Assembly: GCF_000520815.1 (NCBI RefSeq) | Contig: NZ_ASRY01000267.1 | Span: forward strand, 22,434 to 86,433 | DNA: 64,000 bases | DNA from: Paenibacillus maysiensis | GTDB lineage: Bacteria > Bacillota > Bacilli > Paenibacillales > Paenibacillaceae | Direction of reading: 5' to 3' | Shown: positions 26,208-36,500 of the stretch, piece after piece | Position numbering within the stretch: position 1 is the first letter of the stretch | Layout: every line of letters starts with the position of its first letter | Translations under genes and position numbers: made by a program | Notes under the pieces: generated by a model | The model's input: the letters and a program-made list of their open reading frames with translations, nothing else | The model's database searches: none | What the model was told of the DNA's origin: nothing

Positions 26208-26235
26208 GCAACAGGACATCTATCCTGTACATAAT
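26206..26235 (+). promoter_or_regulatory. Promoter of pyrH with a palindromic spacer
   Basis: TTGCAA (26206-26211), an 18-base spacer and CATAAT (26230-26235). The spacer holds ACAGGA-N6-TCCTGT (26211-26228), a perfect inverted repeat starting at the last -35 base. The -10 is one mismatch from consensus. The promoter directly follows the tsf terminator. Confidence 0.6.
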
Positions 26236-26241
26236 ATATAG

Positions 26242-26990
<749 letters not shown>

Positions 26991-26991
<1 letters not shown>

Positions 26992-27545
26992 TGCCACAAT
27001 CTGTAAAAAAGAGCGCTGAAGAGCGCATGCATAAAGCAATTCAGTCGTTGCAACGTGACCTTGCATCTTTGCGCGCTGGTCGAGCGACACCAGCTCTACT
27101 GGATCGTGTTCAGGTTGAGTATTACGGTGCAATGACTCCGGTCAATCAGTTAGCTAATGTAAATACACCGGACAGCAGGACTCTGATGATTCAGCCTTGG
27201 GATAAATCCTCCTTGGCCGACATTGAGCGTGCTATCCAAAAATCCGATCTGGGGTTAACTCCTTCCAATGACGGGAATACCATTCGCCTGAGTATTCCTG
27301 CATTGACAGAAGAACGCAGAACGGATCTGGTGAAGCTGACGAAAAAGAACGGCGAAGAAGCGAAGGTCGCCATTCGTAACATTCGTCGCGATGCAAATGA
27401 TGATATTAAAAAAATGGAAAAAACGGATATATCCGAGGATGAATCCCGTAAATATCAGGAAGAGATCCAGAAAACGACCGATAAATTTATCGCTGAAGTG
27501 GATAAAGTTTTGGCTGCAAAAGAAAAAGAAATTATGGAAGTATAA
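26991..27545 (+). CDS. frr: Ribosome recycling factor
   Basis: RRF splits post-termination ribosomes with EF-G. The 184-residue protein has the standard length and motifs: [20 protein letters not shown], the hinge region (PVNQLANV), and the C-terminal three-helix-bundle segments [16 protein letters not shown] and [16 protein letters not shown]. It is coupled to pyrH by a TAATG overlap. Confidence 0.98.
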
Positions 27546-27587
27546 GAGACTGGTAGCCCCTCCCTTACGGTGGGGTTTGTCTCTTTT
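27545..27587 (+). terminator. Intrinsic terminator between frr and uppS
   Basis: AGAGAC (27545-27550) pairs with GTCTCT (27579-27584) and encloses CCCC/GGGG, followed by TTTT. The downstream genes have no strong promoter in view, so this is probably a partial terminator. Confidence 0.65.
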
Positions 27588-27629
27588 CAAGCCTGAGGCA
27601 CATTTTCAGAGAATGCTGGAGGAACTGGA

Positions 27630-28397
27630 ATGATCAAACGGGTTCGGTCTTGGTGGAACGGGGAACAAAAACAGCAAACACCGGCCATTTCAAAAGACAA
27701 TATTCCGCAGCATGTTGCTGTCATTATGGATGGGAACGGCAGATGGGCCAAACGGATTGGAATGCCGCGGATTGTAGGGCATCAAAATGGAATGAAGGCA
27801 GTGAAGCGCACAGCAATTGCTGCGGATGAACTGGGCATTAAATATTTGACCTTATTTGCTTTTTCAACTGAAAATTGGTCGCGTCCCAAGGATGAAGTCG
27901 ATTTTTTGATGCGGCTGCCGCAAGAATTTTTGGCTATTGAGCTTGACGAGCTGATTGAAAAAAATGTACAAGTACGTATGATGGGAAATAAGGAGTATTT
28001 GCCTTCTCATACCGTTGATGCGCTGACTGAAGCGACTCGGCGAACCGAAAATAATACCGGACTTGTTCTTAATTTTGCATTGAATTATGGAAGTCGGCTG
28101 GAAATCACTGAATGTATGCAAGCGTTGGGTCGTGAAATTGAGGATGGGAAGCTTAAACCCGGAGATATTACGCCCGAACTCATTGAGAACTCTTTGCTCT
28201 CCAGCGGTATGCCGGACCCTGATCTTCTGATTCGGACAAGTGGCGAGCTGAGACTCAGCAATTTTATGCTCTGGCAACTTGCATACAGTGAGCTATGGTT
28301 TACTGATATTTATTGGCCTGAGTTTAAGAAAGAGCATTTACACGAAGCAGTGGTCGAATATCAGCGGAGATCACGGCGGTACGGCGGGCTGAAGTAA
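27630..28397 (+). CDS. uppS: Isoprenyl transferase (undecaprenyl diphosphate synthase)
   Basis: UppS condenses eight isopentenyl units on farnesyl diphosphate to make the C55 carrier lipid for wall synthesis. The 255-residue cis-prenyltransferase has catalytic D34 (VIMDGNGRWAK), the FAFSTENWSRP motif and the C-terminal RTSGELRLSNFMLWQ block. An N-terminal ~25-residue basic extension precedes the core. The SD GGAGG is well placed. Confidence 0.97.
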   Translation: MIKRVRSWWNGEQKQQTPAISKDNIPQHVAVIMDGNGRWAKRIGMPRIVGHQNGMKAVKRTAIAADELGIKYLTLFAFSTENWSRPKDEVDFLMRLPQEFLAIELDELIEKNVQVRMMGNKEYLPSHTVDALTEATRRTENNTGLVLNFALNYGSRLEITECMQALGREIEDGKLKPGDITPELIENSLLSSGMPDPDLLIRTSGELRLSNFMLWQLAYSELWFTDIYWPEFKKEHLHEAVVEYQRRSRRYGGLK

Positions 28398-28414
28398 ATG
28401 GAGGATGAAAGCCG

Positions 28415-29206
28415 TTGAGACAGAGATTGATTACCGGTATTGTGGCAGGCGCATTTTTTTTGGCGATGGTCCTGTGGGGCGGATTGGCCTACCATTTACT
28501 TATTTTGGCCATGGCCCTAATCGGATTCTATGAATTCGCGCGGATGACCAATGTATCTCCTTTCGGCGGTACGGCGTTAGTTGGCTATGCAGGAATATTA
28601 GCCTTTGTATTTCCTTATCAGCCCTTGGGTCTGCACTCACCATTACCGTCTATAAGTCTGCTTTGGCTGCTGATGATTATTTTTATGATCATTACGGTGG
28701 GAACGAAAAATAAAATCACAATTCAAACGGTGTCCATACTATTTCTCGGTATCGTTTATATAGGCCTTGGATTTTCGTATATTGCGGAATCACGCCATAT
28801 GGAACATGGGCTTTTATGGACCTTTTTGTTGCTGGCTTGCATTTGGGCAAGTGATGCAGGGGCTTATTTTGTAGGCAAAATGGCGGGGAAGACAAAACTA
28901 TGGCCTGCGATCAGTCCAAACAAAACAGTCGAAGGGTCTATAGGCGGGATTGTTTTAGCGTTGGCTACAGCACTGGTATTTGCCGGATTGTCAGAAGGGC
29001 TGCTGCCATGGGACAAAGCTTTCGCTATCGGTTTATCTTGTGCAGTTGTGGGCCAACTGGGCGATTTAGTGCAATCTGCGTACAAGCGGGTGTACGACAT
29101 TAAAGATTCCGGTAATCTGCTGCCAGGGCACGGTGGTATACTAGACCGCTGCGACAGTTGGATTGTCGTTTTTCCATTTGTACATATGCTGATGCTGCTT
29201 CCATGA
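28415..29206 (+). CDS. cdsA: Phosphatidate cytidylyltransferase
   Basis: CdsA makes CDP-diacylglycerol from phosphatidate and CTP, the branch point of phospholipid synthesis. The 263-residue protein starts at TTG 28415 with GGAGG ~9 bases upstream. It has about seven to eight membrane helices, the ASDAGAYFVGKMAGKTKLWP segment and the signature SPNKTVEGSIGG plus GHGGILDRCDS near the end. Confidence 0.96.
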   Translation: MRQRLITGIVAGAFFLAMVLWGGLAYHLLILAMALIGFYEFARMTNVSPFGGTALVGYAGILAFVFPYQPLGLHSPLPSISLLWLLMIIFMIITVGTKNKITIQTVSILFLGIVYIGLGFSYIAESRHMEHGLLWTFLLLACIWASDAGAYFVGKMAGKTKLWPAISPNKTVEGSIGGIVLALATALVFAGLSEGLLPWDKAFAIGLSCAVVGQLGDLVQSAYKRVYDIKDSGNLLPGHGGILDRCDSWIVVFPFVHMLMLLP

Positions 29207-29287
29207 CTCTTACCTGGTGGTTACAGATTATGCTCAGGGTAAAATTAGTGCAGAGTAACGGTTATTTTCAAGATAGGAAGGTGCTTC

Positions 29288-30427
29288 ATGAAAAGAATTA
29301 CGGTACTCGGTTCAACCGGGTCTATTGGAACACAGACACTGGATGTCGTATCTATGCACCCGGATCAGTTTGCCGTAGAGGCTTTAGCAGGTGGCTCAAA
29401 TATAAAGTTGCTTGCCGAGCAGGCGAATCTATACCAACCCAAGAAGGTGTCCGTTGGCACCAAGCAATTGGCGGAGGAAATCCGTCCTTTGTTACCTTCC
29501 GGAATGGAGCTGCATTGGGGGAATGAAGGACTCGTCGAGCTGGCTGCGAATACAGATGCAGATATGGTTGTGACAGCTGTAATGGGCAGTGTCGGATTGC
29601 ACTCCACGCTGGCCGCGATTGAGGCTGGAAAACAGATCGGTTTGGCCAATAAGGAAACACTGGTTACCGCCGGTCATCTGGTCACAGAACGGGCCCGAGC
29701 GAAAGGAGTGCCGTTGCTGCCGATTGACAGTGAGCATTCAGCTATTTTTCAATGCTTGAATGGTGAGCGTATGAAAGATGTGGCACATATTACTCTCACG
29801 GCATCGGGTGGTTCTTTTCGTGATTTGACAAGGGAACAGCTCCGTGAGGTTACGGTGGAAGATGCGCTCAAGCATCCCAATTGGTCGATGGGTGCCAAAA
29901 TTACGATTGATTCGGCAACGATGGTAAACAAAGGACTAGAGGTCATTGAGGCGCACTGGTTATTCGGACTTGACTATGAGCAGATTCACGTACTATTGCA
30001 TCCTGAAAGCATCATTCATTCCTATGTAGAATTTGTAGATACCAGTATTGTCGCTCAACTGGGTAACCCTGATATGAGAGTTCCTATTCAATACGCCTTA
30101 ACATATCCTGAACGGATGAAGTCTCCCGCCAAGCCGCTGTCATTGGCTGAGGTGGGCAGGCTCCATTTTAAGGAAATGGACTTTAATCGTTTTCCTTGTT
30201 TAAGGCTTGCCTTTGAATGTGGTAAAATGGGTGGTACAGCACCAACTGCATTTAATGCGGCTAATGAGATTGCTGTTGCCCGTTTTCTGCGTGGAGAAAT
30301 TCCTTTTCTGCATATCGAAGCCGTTATTGAGCGTGTGTTGGAACGGCATGTCAATGTCACTAACCCCGATTTGGCTGCGATTGAAGCCTGTGATCGTGAG
30401 GTTCGCAGCATAGCTGCCGGAATATAG
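29288..30427 (+). CDS. dxr: 1-deoxy-D-xylulose-5-phosphate reductoisomerase
   Basis: DXR catalyses the second step of the MEP isoprenoid pathway, supplying UppS upstream in the same block. The 379-residue protein has the NADPH motif [14 protein letters not shown], the substrate/metal motif [14 protein letters not shown] and the flexible-loop SGGSFRD region, then the [20 protein letters not shown] block. A GGAAGGTG SD precedes the ATG. Confidence 0.97.
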   Translation: MKRITVLGSTGSIGTQTLDVVSMHPDQFAVEALAGGSNIKLLAEQANLYQPKKVSVGTKQLAEEIRPLLPSGMELHWGNEGLVELAANTDADMVVTAVMGSVGLHSTLAAIEAGKQIGLANKETLVTAGHLVTERARAKGVPLLPIDSEHSAIFQCLNGERMKDVAHITLTASGGSFRDLTREQLREVTVEDALKHPNWSMGAKITIDSATMVNKGLEVIEAHWLFGLDYEQIHVLLHPESIIHSYVEFVDTSIVAQLGNPDMRVPIQYALTYPERMKSPAKPLSLAEVGRLHFKEMDFNRFPCLRLAFECGKMGGTAPTAFNAANEIAVARFLRGEIPFLHIEAVIERVLERHVNVTNPDLAAIEACDREVRSIAAGI

Positions 30428-30462
30428 GCTGACTTTGGGTTCGGAAGTGAATTGTGATTCTC

Positions 30463-30490
30463 TTGTGTAGGATCGGAGAATAATGATAAT
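30463..30490 (+). promoter_or_regulatory. Possible weak promoter upstream of rseP
   Basis: TTGTGT, a 16-base spacer and GATAAT lie in the 107-base dxr-rseP gap. The match is modest and no known regulator site is visible. Confidence 0.3.
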
Positions 30491-30534
30491 CTAGGAAGAC
30501 AAACTCGATCTCATTGAAAGGGGAACGGAAACGA

Positions 30535-31806
30535 TTGGAAACAATTCGAATAGTTTTGATGACGGTGCTCATGTTTTTCGTCATAGTGACGGTGCATGAA
30601 TGGGGGCATTATTATTTTGCCAAACGTGCCGGAATTCTGGTCCGTGAGTTTGCGATCGGTTTCGGTCCGAAACTGTTTTCTTATAAAAGAAACGAGACGC
30701 GATTTACACTACGTTTGCTGCCGTTCGGTGGTTTTGCCCGCATGGCGGGAGAAGATCCGGAAATCAATGAAATTGAAACTGGACAAACAATTGCTGTACG
30801 CGTAACGGACGGTGTCGTCAAAACCATTTATTTAGACCAGTTGGATAACCGCAAAAATGTGGTGCGCGGTGAAGTGCAGCACATTGATCTAGAGCAGGCG
30901 CTGACTGTAAAATTGGATGTGGATGGCGAAGACCTGCAATATACTGTACACCCACAAGCGATGATGGTAACCAAAGGGCAATCCATCCAGATTGCGCCTA
31001 AGGATCGACAGTATGGCAGCAAAACAGTAGGACAGCGTGCGATGGCTATCTTTGCCGGACCGCTGATGAATTTTATTCTTGCCTTTGTGCTGTTTGGTCT
31101 GCATATCCAGATGGTCGGCGTACAAGTGGACAACCCGACTTATGTTCAGATTAGTGACATTACAGCGGGGATGCCTGCTGCTGAAGCTGATTTGCATAAG
31201 GGCGATATCATTGAATCAGTCAACGGGGTTGCAGTTGGTGCGAATGTTGAAAATATGATCAAACTGATTGCCGATTCCCAAGACAAGCCGATGAAATGGG
31301 TTGTTCGCCGGGATAATAAAACTTTTGATCTGACGATTACACCTCGTGCAATGGAAGGAGAAAAGGGAGGCAAAGTGGGCATCGTGCCTGAACTTCCGAC
31401 ACGGCAAGCCGGAGTCGGGGAAACGTTTAAATTTGCCGGACAATCCATGGTACGAACGACCGATATTATTTTCCAGGGGTTTAGTCAGCTTATCCAACGT
31501 TTCTCCATTAATGATCTGGGAGGTCCGGTACGCACTTTTGAAGTGACAGGACAAATTGCCAAACAGGGCATTGAGCAACTTACGTATTGGACTGCTATAA
31601 TGAGTCTTTATTTGGGGATATTTAATCTATTGCCAATTCCGGCGCTAGATGGAAGCAGACTTGTTTTCCTCGGTGTAGAGGCGGTAAGAGGACGTCCGGT
31701 TGATCCGAGCAGGGAAGGTATGGTCCATTTCGTTGGTTTTGCCATGTTATTCCTGCTCATGATTGCGGTCACGTACAATGATATTTTAAGATTAATTAAC
31801 GGTTAA
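30535..31806 (+). CDS. rseP: RIP metalloprotease RseP (RasP)
   Basis: RseP is an intramembrane site-2 zinc protease; in Bacillus, RasP cleaves anti-sigma factors (RsiW), FtsL and signal-peptide remnants. I choose TTG 30535, with AAAGGGG ~10 bases upstream, giving 423 residues (B. subtilis RasP ~420). Zinc motif HEWGH is at 21-25 in the first membrane helix. A single PDZ domain spans ~175-260. The third zinc ligand is in LPIPALDGSRL (D372). There are four membrane helices. Confidence 0.96.
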   Translation: METIRIVLMTVLMFFVIVTVHEWGHYYFAKRAGILVREFAIGFGPKLFSYKRNETRFTLRLLPFGGFARMAGEDPEINEIETGQTIAVRVTDGVVKTIYLDQLDNRKNVVRGEVQHIDLEQALTVKLDVDGEDLQYTVHPQAMMVTKGQSIQIAPKDRQYGSKTVGQRAMAIFAGPLMNFILAFVLFGLHIQMVGVQVDNPTYVQISDITAGMPAAEADLHKGDIIESVNGVAVGANVENMIKLIADSQDKPMKWVVRRDNKTFDLTITPRAMEGEKGGKVGIVPELPTRQAGVGETFKFAGQSMVRTTDIIFQGFSQLIQRFSINDLGGPVRTFEVTGQIAKQGIEQLTYWTAIMSLYLGIFNLLPIPALDGSRLVFLGVEAVRGRPVDPSREGMVHFVGFAMLFLLMIAVTYNDILRLING

Positions 31807-31856
31807 TTAGAGACGGACTTATATAAAAGGGTCTGTATGGGAGGACATGCGTTTCT

Positions 31857-33305
31857 ATGTCGAACGATAAACAGTTTGTCGAGGAAATTACGCCACAGAG
31901 TGAAGATTTTTCCCGATGGTATATTGATGTTATTAAAAAAGCTGAACTGATGGATTACTCCCCAGTTCGCGGATGTATTGTGTTCCGTCCCGACGGTTTT
32001 GAAATTTGGGAACATATCAAGGAAGCCATGGATGTGCGTTTCAAAGAAACAGGTCATCGCAATGCCTATTTTCCGATGTTCATTCCCGAGAGCTTTTTCC
32101 AGAAGGAAAAAGAGCATGTTGAAGGGTTTAACCCGGAGCTTCCTTGGGTAACCGAGGCTGGCGGGGAAAAGCTGGAGGAGCGCCTTGCGATCCGTCCGAC
32201 TTCAGAGACAATGTTCGGTCATATGTACTCCAAATGGATTCAATCCTATCGCGATCTGCCAGTGCTTATCAACCAATGGGCTAACGTGGTTCGTTGGGAA
32301 AAACGCACGCTTCCTTTCTTGCGTACAAGTGAGTTTTTGTGGCAGGAAGGTCACACTGCTCATGAAAATGAAGAAGAAGCACGCGAAGAAACGATGAAAA
32401 TGCTGGAAGTATACCGCGAGGTTATCGAGGAAGTGCTGGCTATCCCGGTTATTACTGGGCAAAAAACGCCTTCTGAAAAATTTGCAGGTGCGAAGGATAC
32501 GTTCTCACTGGAAGCGATGATGAAGGATGGGCGTGCGGTGCAGGCGGGAACTTCCCACTACATGGGAACCAATTTTGCCGTTGCTTTTGATATTAAATAC
32601 TTGAGCCGGGACAATAACCTGGAATACGCTCATACCACTTCATGGGGAACAAGCACGCGTCTGATTGGTGCGCTGATTATGGTTCATGGGGATGACCGTG
32701 GTTTGGCTTTGCCTCCTAAGGTTGCGCCTACACAGGTCATTATGGTACCTATCGGGCCGCCTAAGAAGCGTGAAGCAGTTATTGCCCGTGCAGATGAACT
32801 GTTCGCTGAACTGAAACAGGTGGGTGTACGCGTGAAAATGGACGATCGCAGTGATGTGAGTCCAGGTTGGAAGTTTAACGAATATGAAATGCGCGGCGTA
32901 CCGGTGCGTCTGGAAATCGGACCTCGTGATATGGAAAATGGCGTTTGCGTGCTCGTATCCCGTATTAGTGGCGAGAAAAAGATTGTACAGCAGGATAACC
33001 TTGTTGAAGAAGTCCATGCGATGCTGGCACAGGTACAGCAGGAAATGTTTGATCGTGCCAAGAGCTTTATGGATGAAAACTTCTATTCCGTAGATACGCT
33101 GGACGAAATGAAGGCGCTCATGGAAGAGAAACGCGGCTTTACTTTGGCAGGCTGGTGCGGATCTGAAGAATGTGAAGACAAGGTCAAAGAAGTGACAGGC
33201 GCTACAAGTCGCAATATACCTTTTAAAACTACCGAGCAAAAGACCACATGTCTGTGCTGCGGCAAACCAGCCAAGCATACTGTAGTGTTCGCACGGGCGT
33301 ACTAA
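31857..33305 (+). CDS. proS: Prolyl-tRNA synthetase, archaeal/eukaryote-like type
   Basis: ProRS charges tRNA-Pro. The 482-residue enzyme is the short eukaryote/archaeon-like form: class II motifs (AIRPTSETMFG, FRTSEFLWQEGHTAH, then LIGALIMVHGDDRG), no bacterial INS editing domain between motifs 2 and 3, an anticodon domain (~285-400) and a C-terminal zinc-binding domain. That domain has WCGSEEC plus CLCC. The C-terminus is ...FARAY; in the Thermus enzyme of this type a C-terminal Tyr carboxylate reaches the active site. No T-box leader precedes it. Confidence 0.96.
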   Translation: MSNDKQFVEEITPQSEDFSRWYIDVIKKAELMDYSPVRGCIVFRPDGFEIWEHIKEAMDVRFKETGHRNAYFPMFIPESFFQKEKEHVEGFNPELPWVTEAGGEKLEERLAIRPTSETMFGHMYSKWIQSYRDLPVLINQWANVVRWEKRTLPFLRTSEFLWQEGHTAHENEEEAREETMKMLEVYREVIEEVLAIPVITGQKTPSEKFAGAKDTFSLEAMMKDGRAVQAGTSHYMGTNFAVAFDIKYLSRDNNLEYAHTTSWGTSTRLIGALIMVHGDDRGLALPPKVAPTQVIMVPIGPPKKREAVIARADELFAELKQVGVRVKMDDRSDVSPGWKFNEYEMRGVPVRLEIGPRDMENGVCVLVSRISGEKKIVQQDNLVEEVHAMLAQVQQEMFDRAKSFMDENFYSVDTLDEMKALMEEKRGFTLAGWCGSEECEDKVKEVTGATSRNIPFKTTEQKTTCLCCGKPAKHTVVFARAY

Positions 33306-33323
33306 TAAAGAAGTAAAGCTATA

Positions 33324-33384
33324 CCACCATACTCACTTCATTCTCTCCGCCAACGAGCATAACCGTAAGGGGTTGCTATGGTGG
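33324..33384 (+). repeat. 8-bp inverted repeat in the proS-polC spacer
   Basis: CCACCATA (33324-33331) and TATGGTGG (33377-33384) are perfect complements with 45 bases between them. No T-run follows. The 216-base spacer has no clear promoter that I can defend; polC expression may depend on readthrough. Confidence 0.4.
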
Positions 33385-33521
33385 AGGATTGAGGGGTTAC
33401 GAAAAGCTTTTGCGGTCGGAGATGTTTTAGACGCAGAAGCTTTTCATGTTTTCAGAATTGCAGATTTGGAATCCGGGGTGCGATTAAAGTTGTTAAGTCA
33501 ATGGAAAACGGGGGGAGAGCC

Positions 33522-36500
33522 ATGGGCGGAGCTGAAGAAAAGAGAAAACGGCTGGAACTGCTAATGAAGCAGGTAGTGATGCCGGAGGGAGTGGTGAAAC
33601 CTTATTTCCTGGACGGTTGGATTGAGCAGGTGGAAATAAGCCGTACCAACAAGGATTGGAATATTATCATCGCCAAGGAAACACTGGTTCCCGCTCAGGT
33701 ATATCGGGCCTTCTGTATTCAAGTGCAGGAGAAAATGAACCACATTGCTAAAATCACCTTTCGATTTCATTATAGTGAGCAGGTTCAGCCTGCGGATATC
33801 ATCAGTGAATACTGGAAGCTTTTTCTGGAATGGGTGCACCGTGAAATCCCATCCGTGAACGGCTGGATGACCCGGGCTGTACATGAGTGGGAGGACGGCC
33901 TGTTATTGTTGACGATGAGCGATAGCATGTCACTGGAGTTGGCACGTAAAAAGCAGATTGACCAAGCAATCATCAAATTCTACGATAAATATTTTGGTCT
34001 CTCGATGCGCATTAAAATCCAGGTGGGTGAAAGTAATCAGGAGGCTTTGCAGCAGTTCCAAGAGAAAAAGATGCAGGAAGAACGTGAAGTTATTCAGCAG
34101 ATGATGGAAAGCATGGAATCGGAAATGCCGCCAGTGGATGAAGAAGAGGGAGATGTAAGGCTTCAATTTGGCTATGACATCAAGGAACCGCCTGTTCCGA
34201 TGCAGGACATTCAGGATGAAGAGAAGAAAGTCACATTACAGGGGACGATCTTCGGTCTGGATAGCAAAGAACTACGTAACGGAAGTACGTTGTTTACGTA
34301 TTATTTGACTGACTTTAGTGATTCGCTGCAAATGAAAATGTTTGCCAAAACAAAAGAAGATCTAAAAATTCTCAGCTTGCTGGCTAACGGTAAATGGGTT
34401 AAAGTCCGTGGTCGCGTCGAATATGATCGTTTTATGCAAATTCCTGAGCTGGTTATGATTCCTTCTGATCTGGTAGAGGTGCAGGCTCCTCCTTCCCGTA
34501 AAGATAATGCAGAGGAAAAACGGGTTGAGTTTCATCTTCATACGAAGATGAGCGCGATGGATGCTGTAAGCTCCATTGACCAGTATGTTAAAACAGCCGC
34601 CAAGTGGGGGCACAAGGCGATTGCGGTCACCGATCATGGTGGAGTGCAATCTTATCCCGATGCCGCTAAGGCCGCCAAGAAAAACGGAATTAAAATGATT
34701 TATGGTATCGAGGCCAACGTGGTCAACGATGCGGTTGAGGTTGTAATGCAGGCACAGCCGCTTAATTTGAAAACAGCGACTTATGTCGTTTTTGATATAG
34801 AAACCACCGGGCTATCAGTTACACAAAATAGAATTATTGAGATTGCCGCTGTTAAAATGCATGAAGGCAAAGAGGTTGACCGTTATGCTACCTTTGTAAA
34901 TCCACATGAGCGCATTCCTTACAATATCCAGCAATTGACCAACATTAACGATGAAATGGTCAAGGATGCACCGGATGTGGAGCCCGTTATGAAGGAATTC
35001 GTGGCTTTTGCAGGCGATGCTGTATTAGTTGCTCATAATGCGCGATTTGATGTCGGCTTTATCCAGGCTACGCTTAGGAACATGGGATTGCCTGAGATGA
35101 CGAACCCAGTACTCGATACACTGGAATTGGCTCGCTTGTTGTTCCCGACAATGAAAAATCATCGTCTGAACACACTGACCACCAAATATAAGGTTGCGCT
35201 CGAAAGTCATCACCGGGCCATTGATGATACAGTTGCGCTAACGGAAGTGCTGAATGGACTTTTGAACGATGCGGAACAAATTAAAGGCTTAAAAATGCTC
35301 GACCGCTTGAACGACTATGTGGGTAAGGATTTATCGACCGTTCGTCCTTTCCACTGCTGCATTTATGCGCTTAATCCGATTGGCAAAAAAAATCTGTACA
35401 AGCTGGTTTCAATGTCACATACCGAATATTTTAAGCGTGTCCCTTGTATCCCTAAATCGAAATTGTCAGAGATGAGAGATGGGTTGCTTATTATTTCTGG
35501 TTGCGAAAAGGGAGAGTTTTTCGAGGCTGTGCTGAACAAGTCGGAGGAGGAAGCCGAGGAAATCGCCCAGTTTTATGATGTGCTGGAGATCCAGCCTTTA
35601 ACTATGTACATGCATCTGGTGGAAAAACAGCTGGTAAGTGGCCCTGATGCTCTGAAAACGGCAGTTCGTAAAGTATGCGAAATTGGGCGGCGGCTTGATA
35701 AGCCCGTTATTGCTACAGGCAATGTTCACTATTTGGAAACGCGTGATAAGCTGTACCGAGATATCACGATACATGGAATCACTGGCTTTAGCCCGTTAAA
35801 AGATATCCGGAAACCGGATGCGCATTTGCGCACGACAGACGAAATGCTGGCAGAATTCGAGTTTCTGGGCGAGGAGAAAGCCTATGAAGTCGTTGTGAAG
35901 AATACCAGCGAGCTGGCGGATCGGTTTGAGGAATTGGAGCTGTTCCCTGACAAGCTGTTTACACCTTTGCTGGATGGGGCAGACGAGGAAATCCGCAATA
36001 CTTGCTACGAGACGGCTAAATCCATTTATGGTGAGGAATTGCCCGAGGTGGTCGTAGCCCGTCTGGAGAAAGAACTGGAGCCGATTATTAAATACGGTTT
36101 CTCTGCCAACTATCTCATTTCCGAGCGACTGGTTAAAAAATCTAATAAAGACGGATACCTGGTGGGTTCGCGGGGTTCTGTTGGATCTTCTGTGGTGGCT
36201 ACCTTCCTCGGTATTTCCGAGGTTAATCCACTGCCTGCACATTATATTTGCGGTAATCCTGAATGCAGATATAGCGAATGGATTTTGGACGGCAGTGTGC
36301 CGAGCGGATTTGACTTGCCTGATAAAAACTGTCCGAAATGCGGTGGCAAGCTGAAGGGTGAGGGACAGGATATTCCGTTTGAAACGTTTCTTGGGTTTAA
36401 GGGAGATAAAGTTCCCGATATTGACTTGAACTTCTCCGGGGAATATCAGCCAGTCGCACATAATTATACGAAAGTACTGTTTGGTGAGAAAAGTGTATTC

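Noticed and set aside
31807..31856. T-box leader for proS
   Set aside because: Only 50 bases separate rseP and proS and no T-box antiterminator motif is present.
33373..33564. 63-codon frame starting TTG just before polC
   Set aside because: Overlaps the polC start by ~43 bases, has no SD at usable spacing and no recognisable family.
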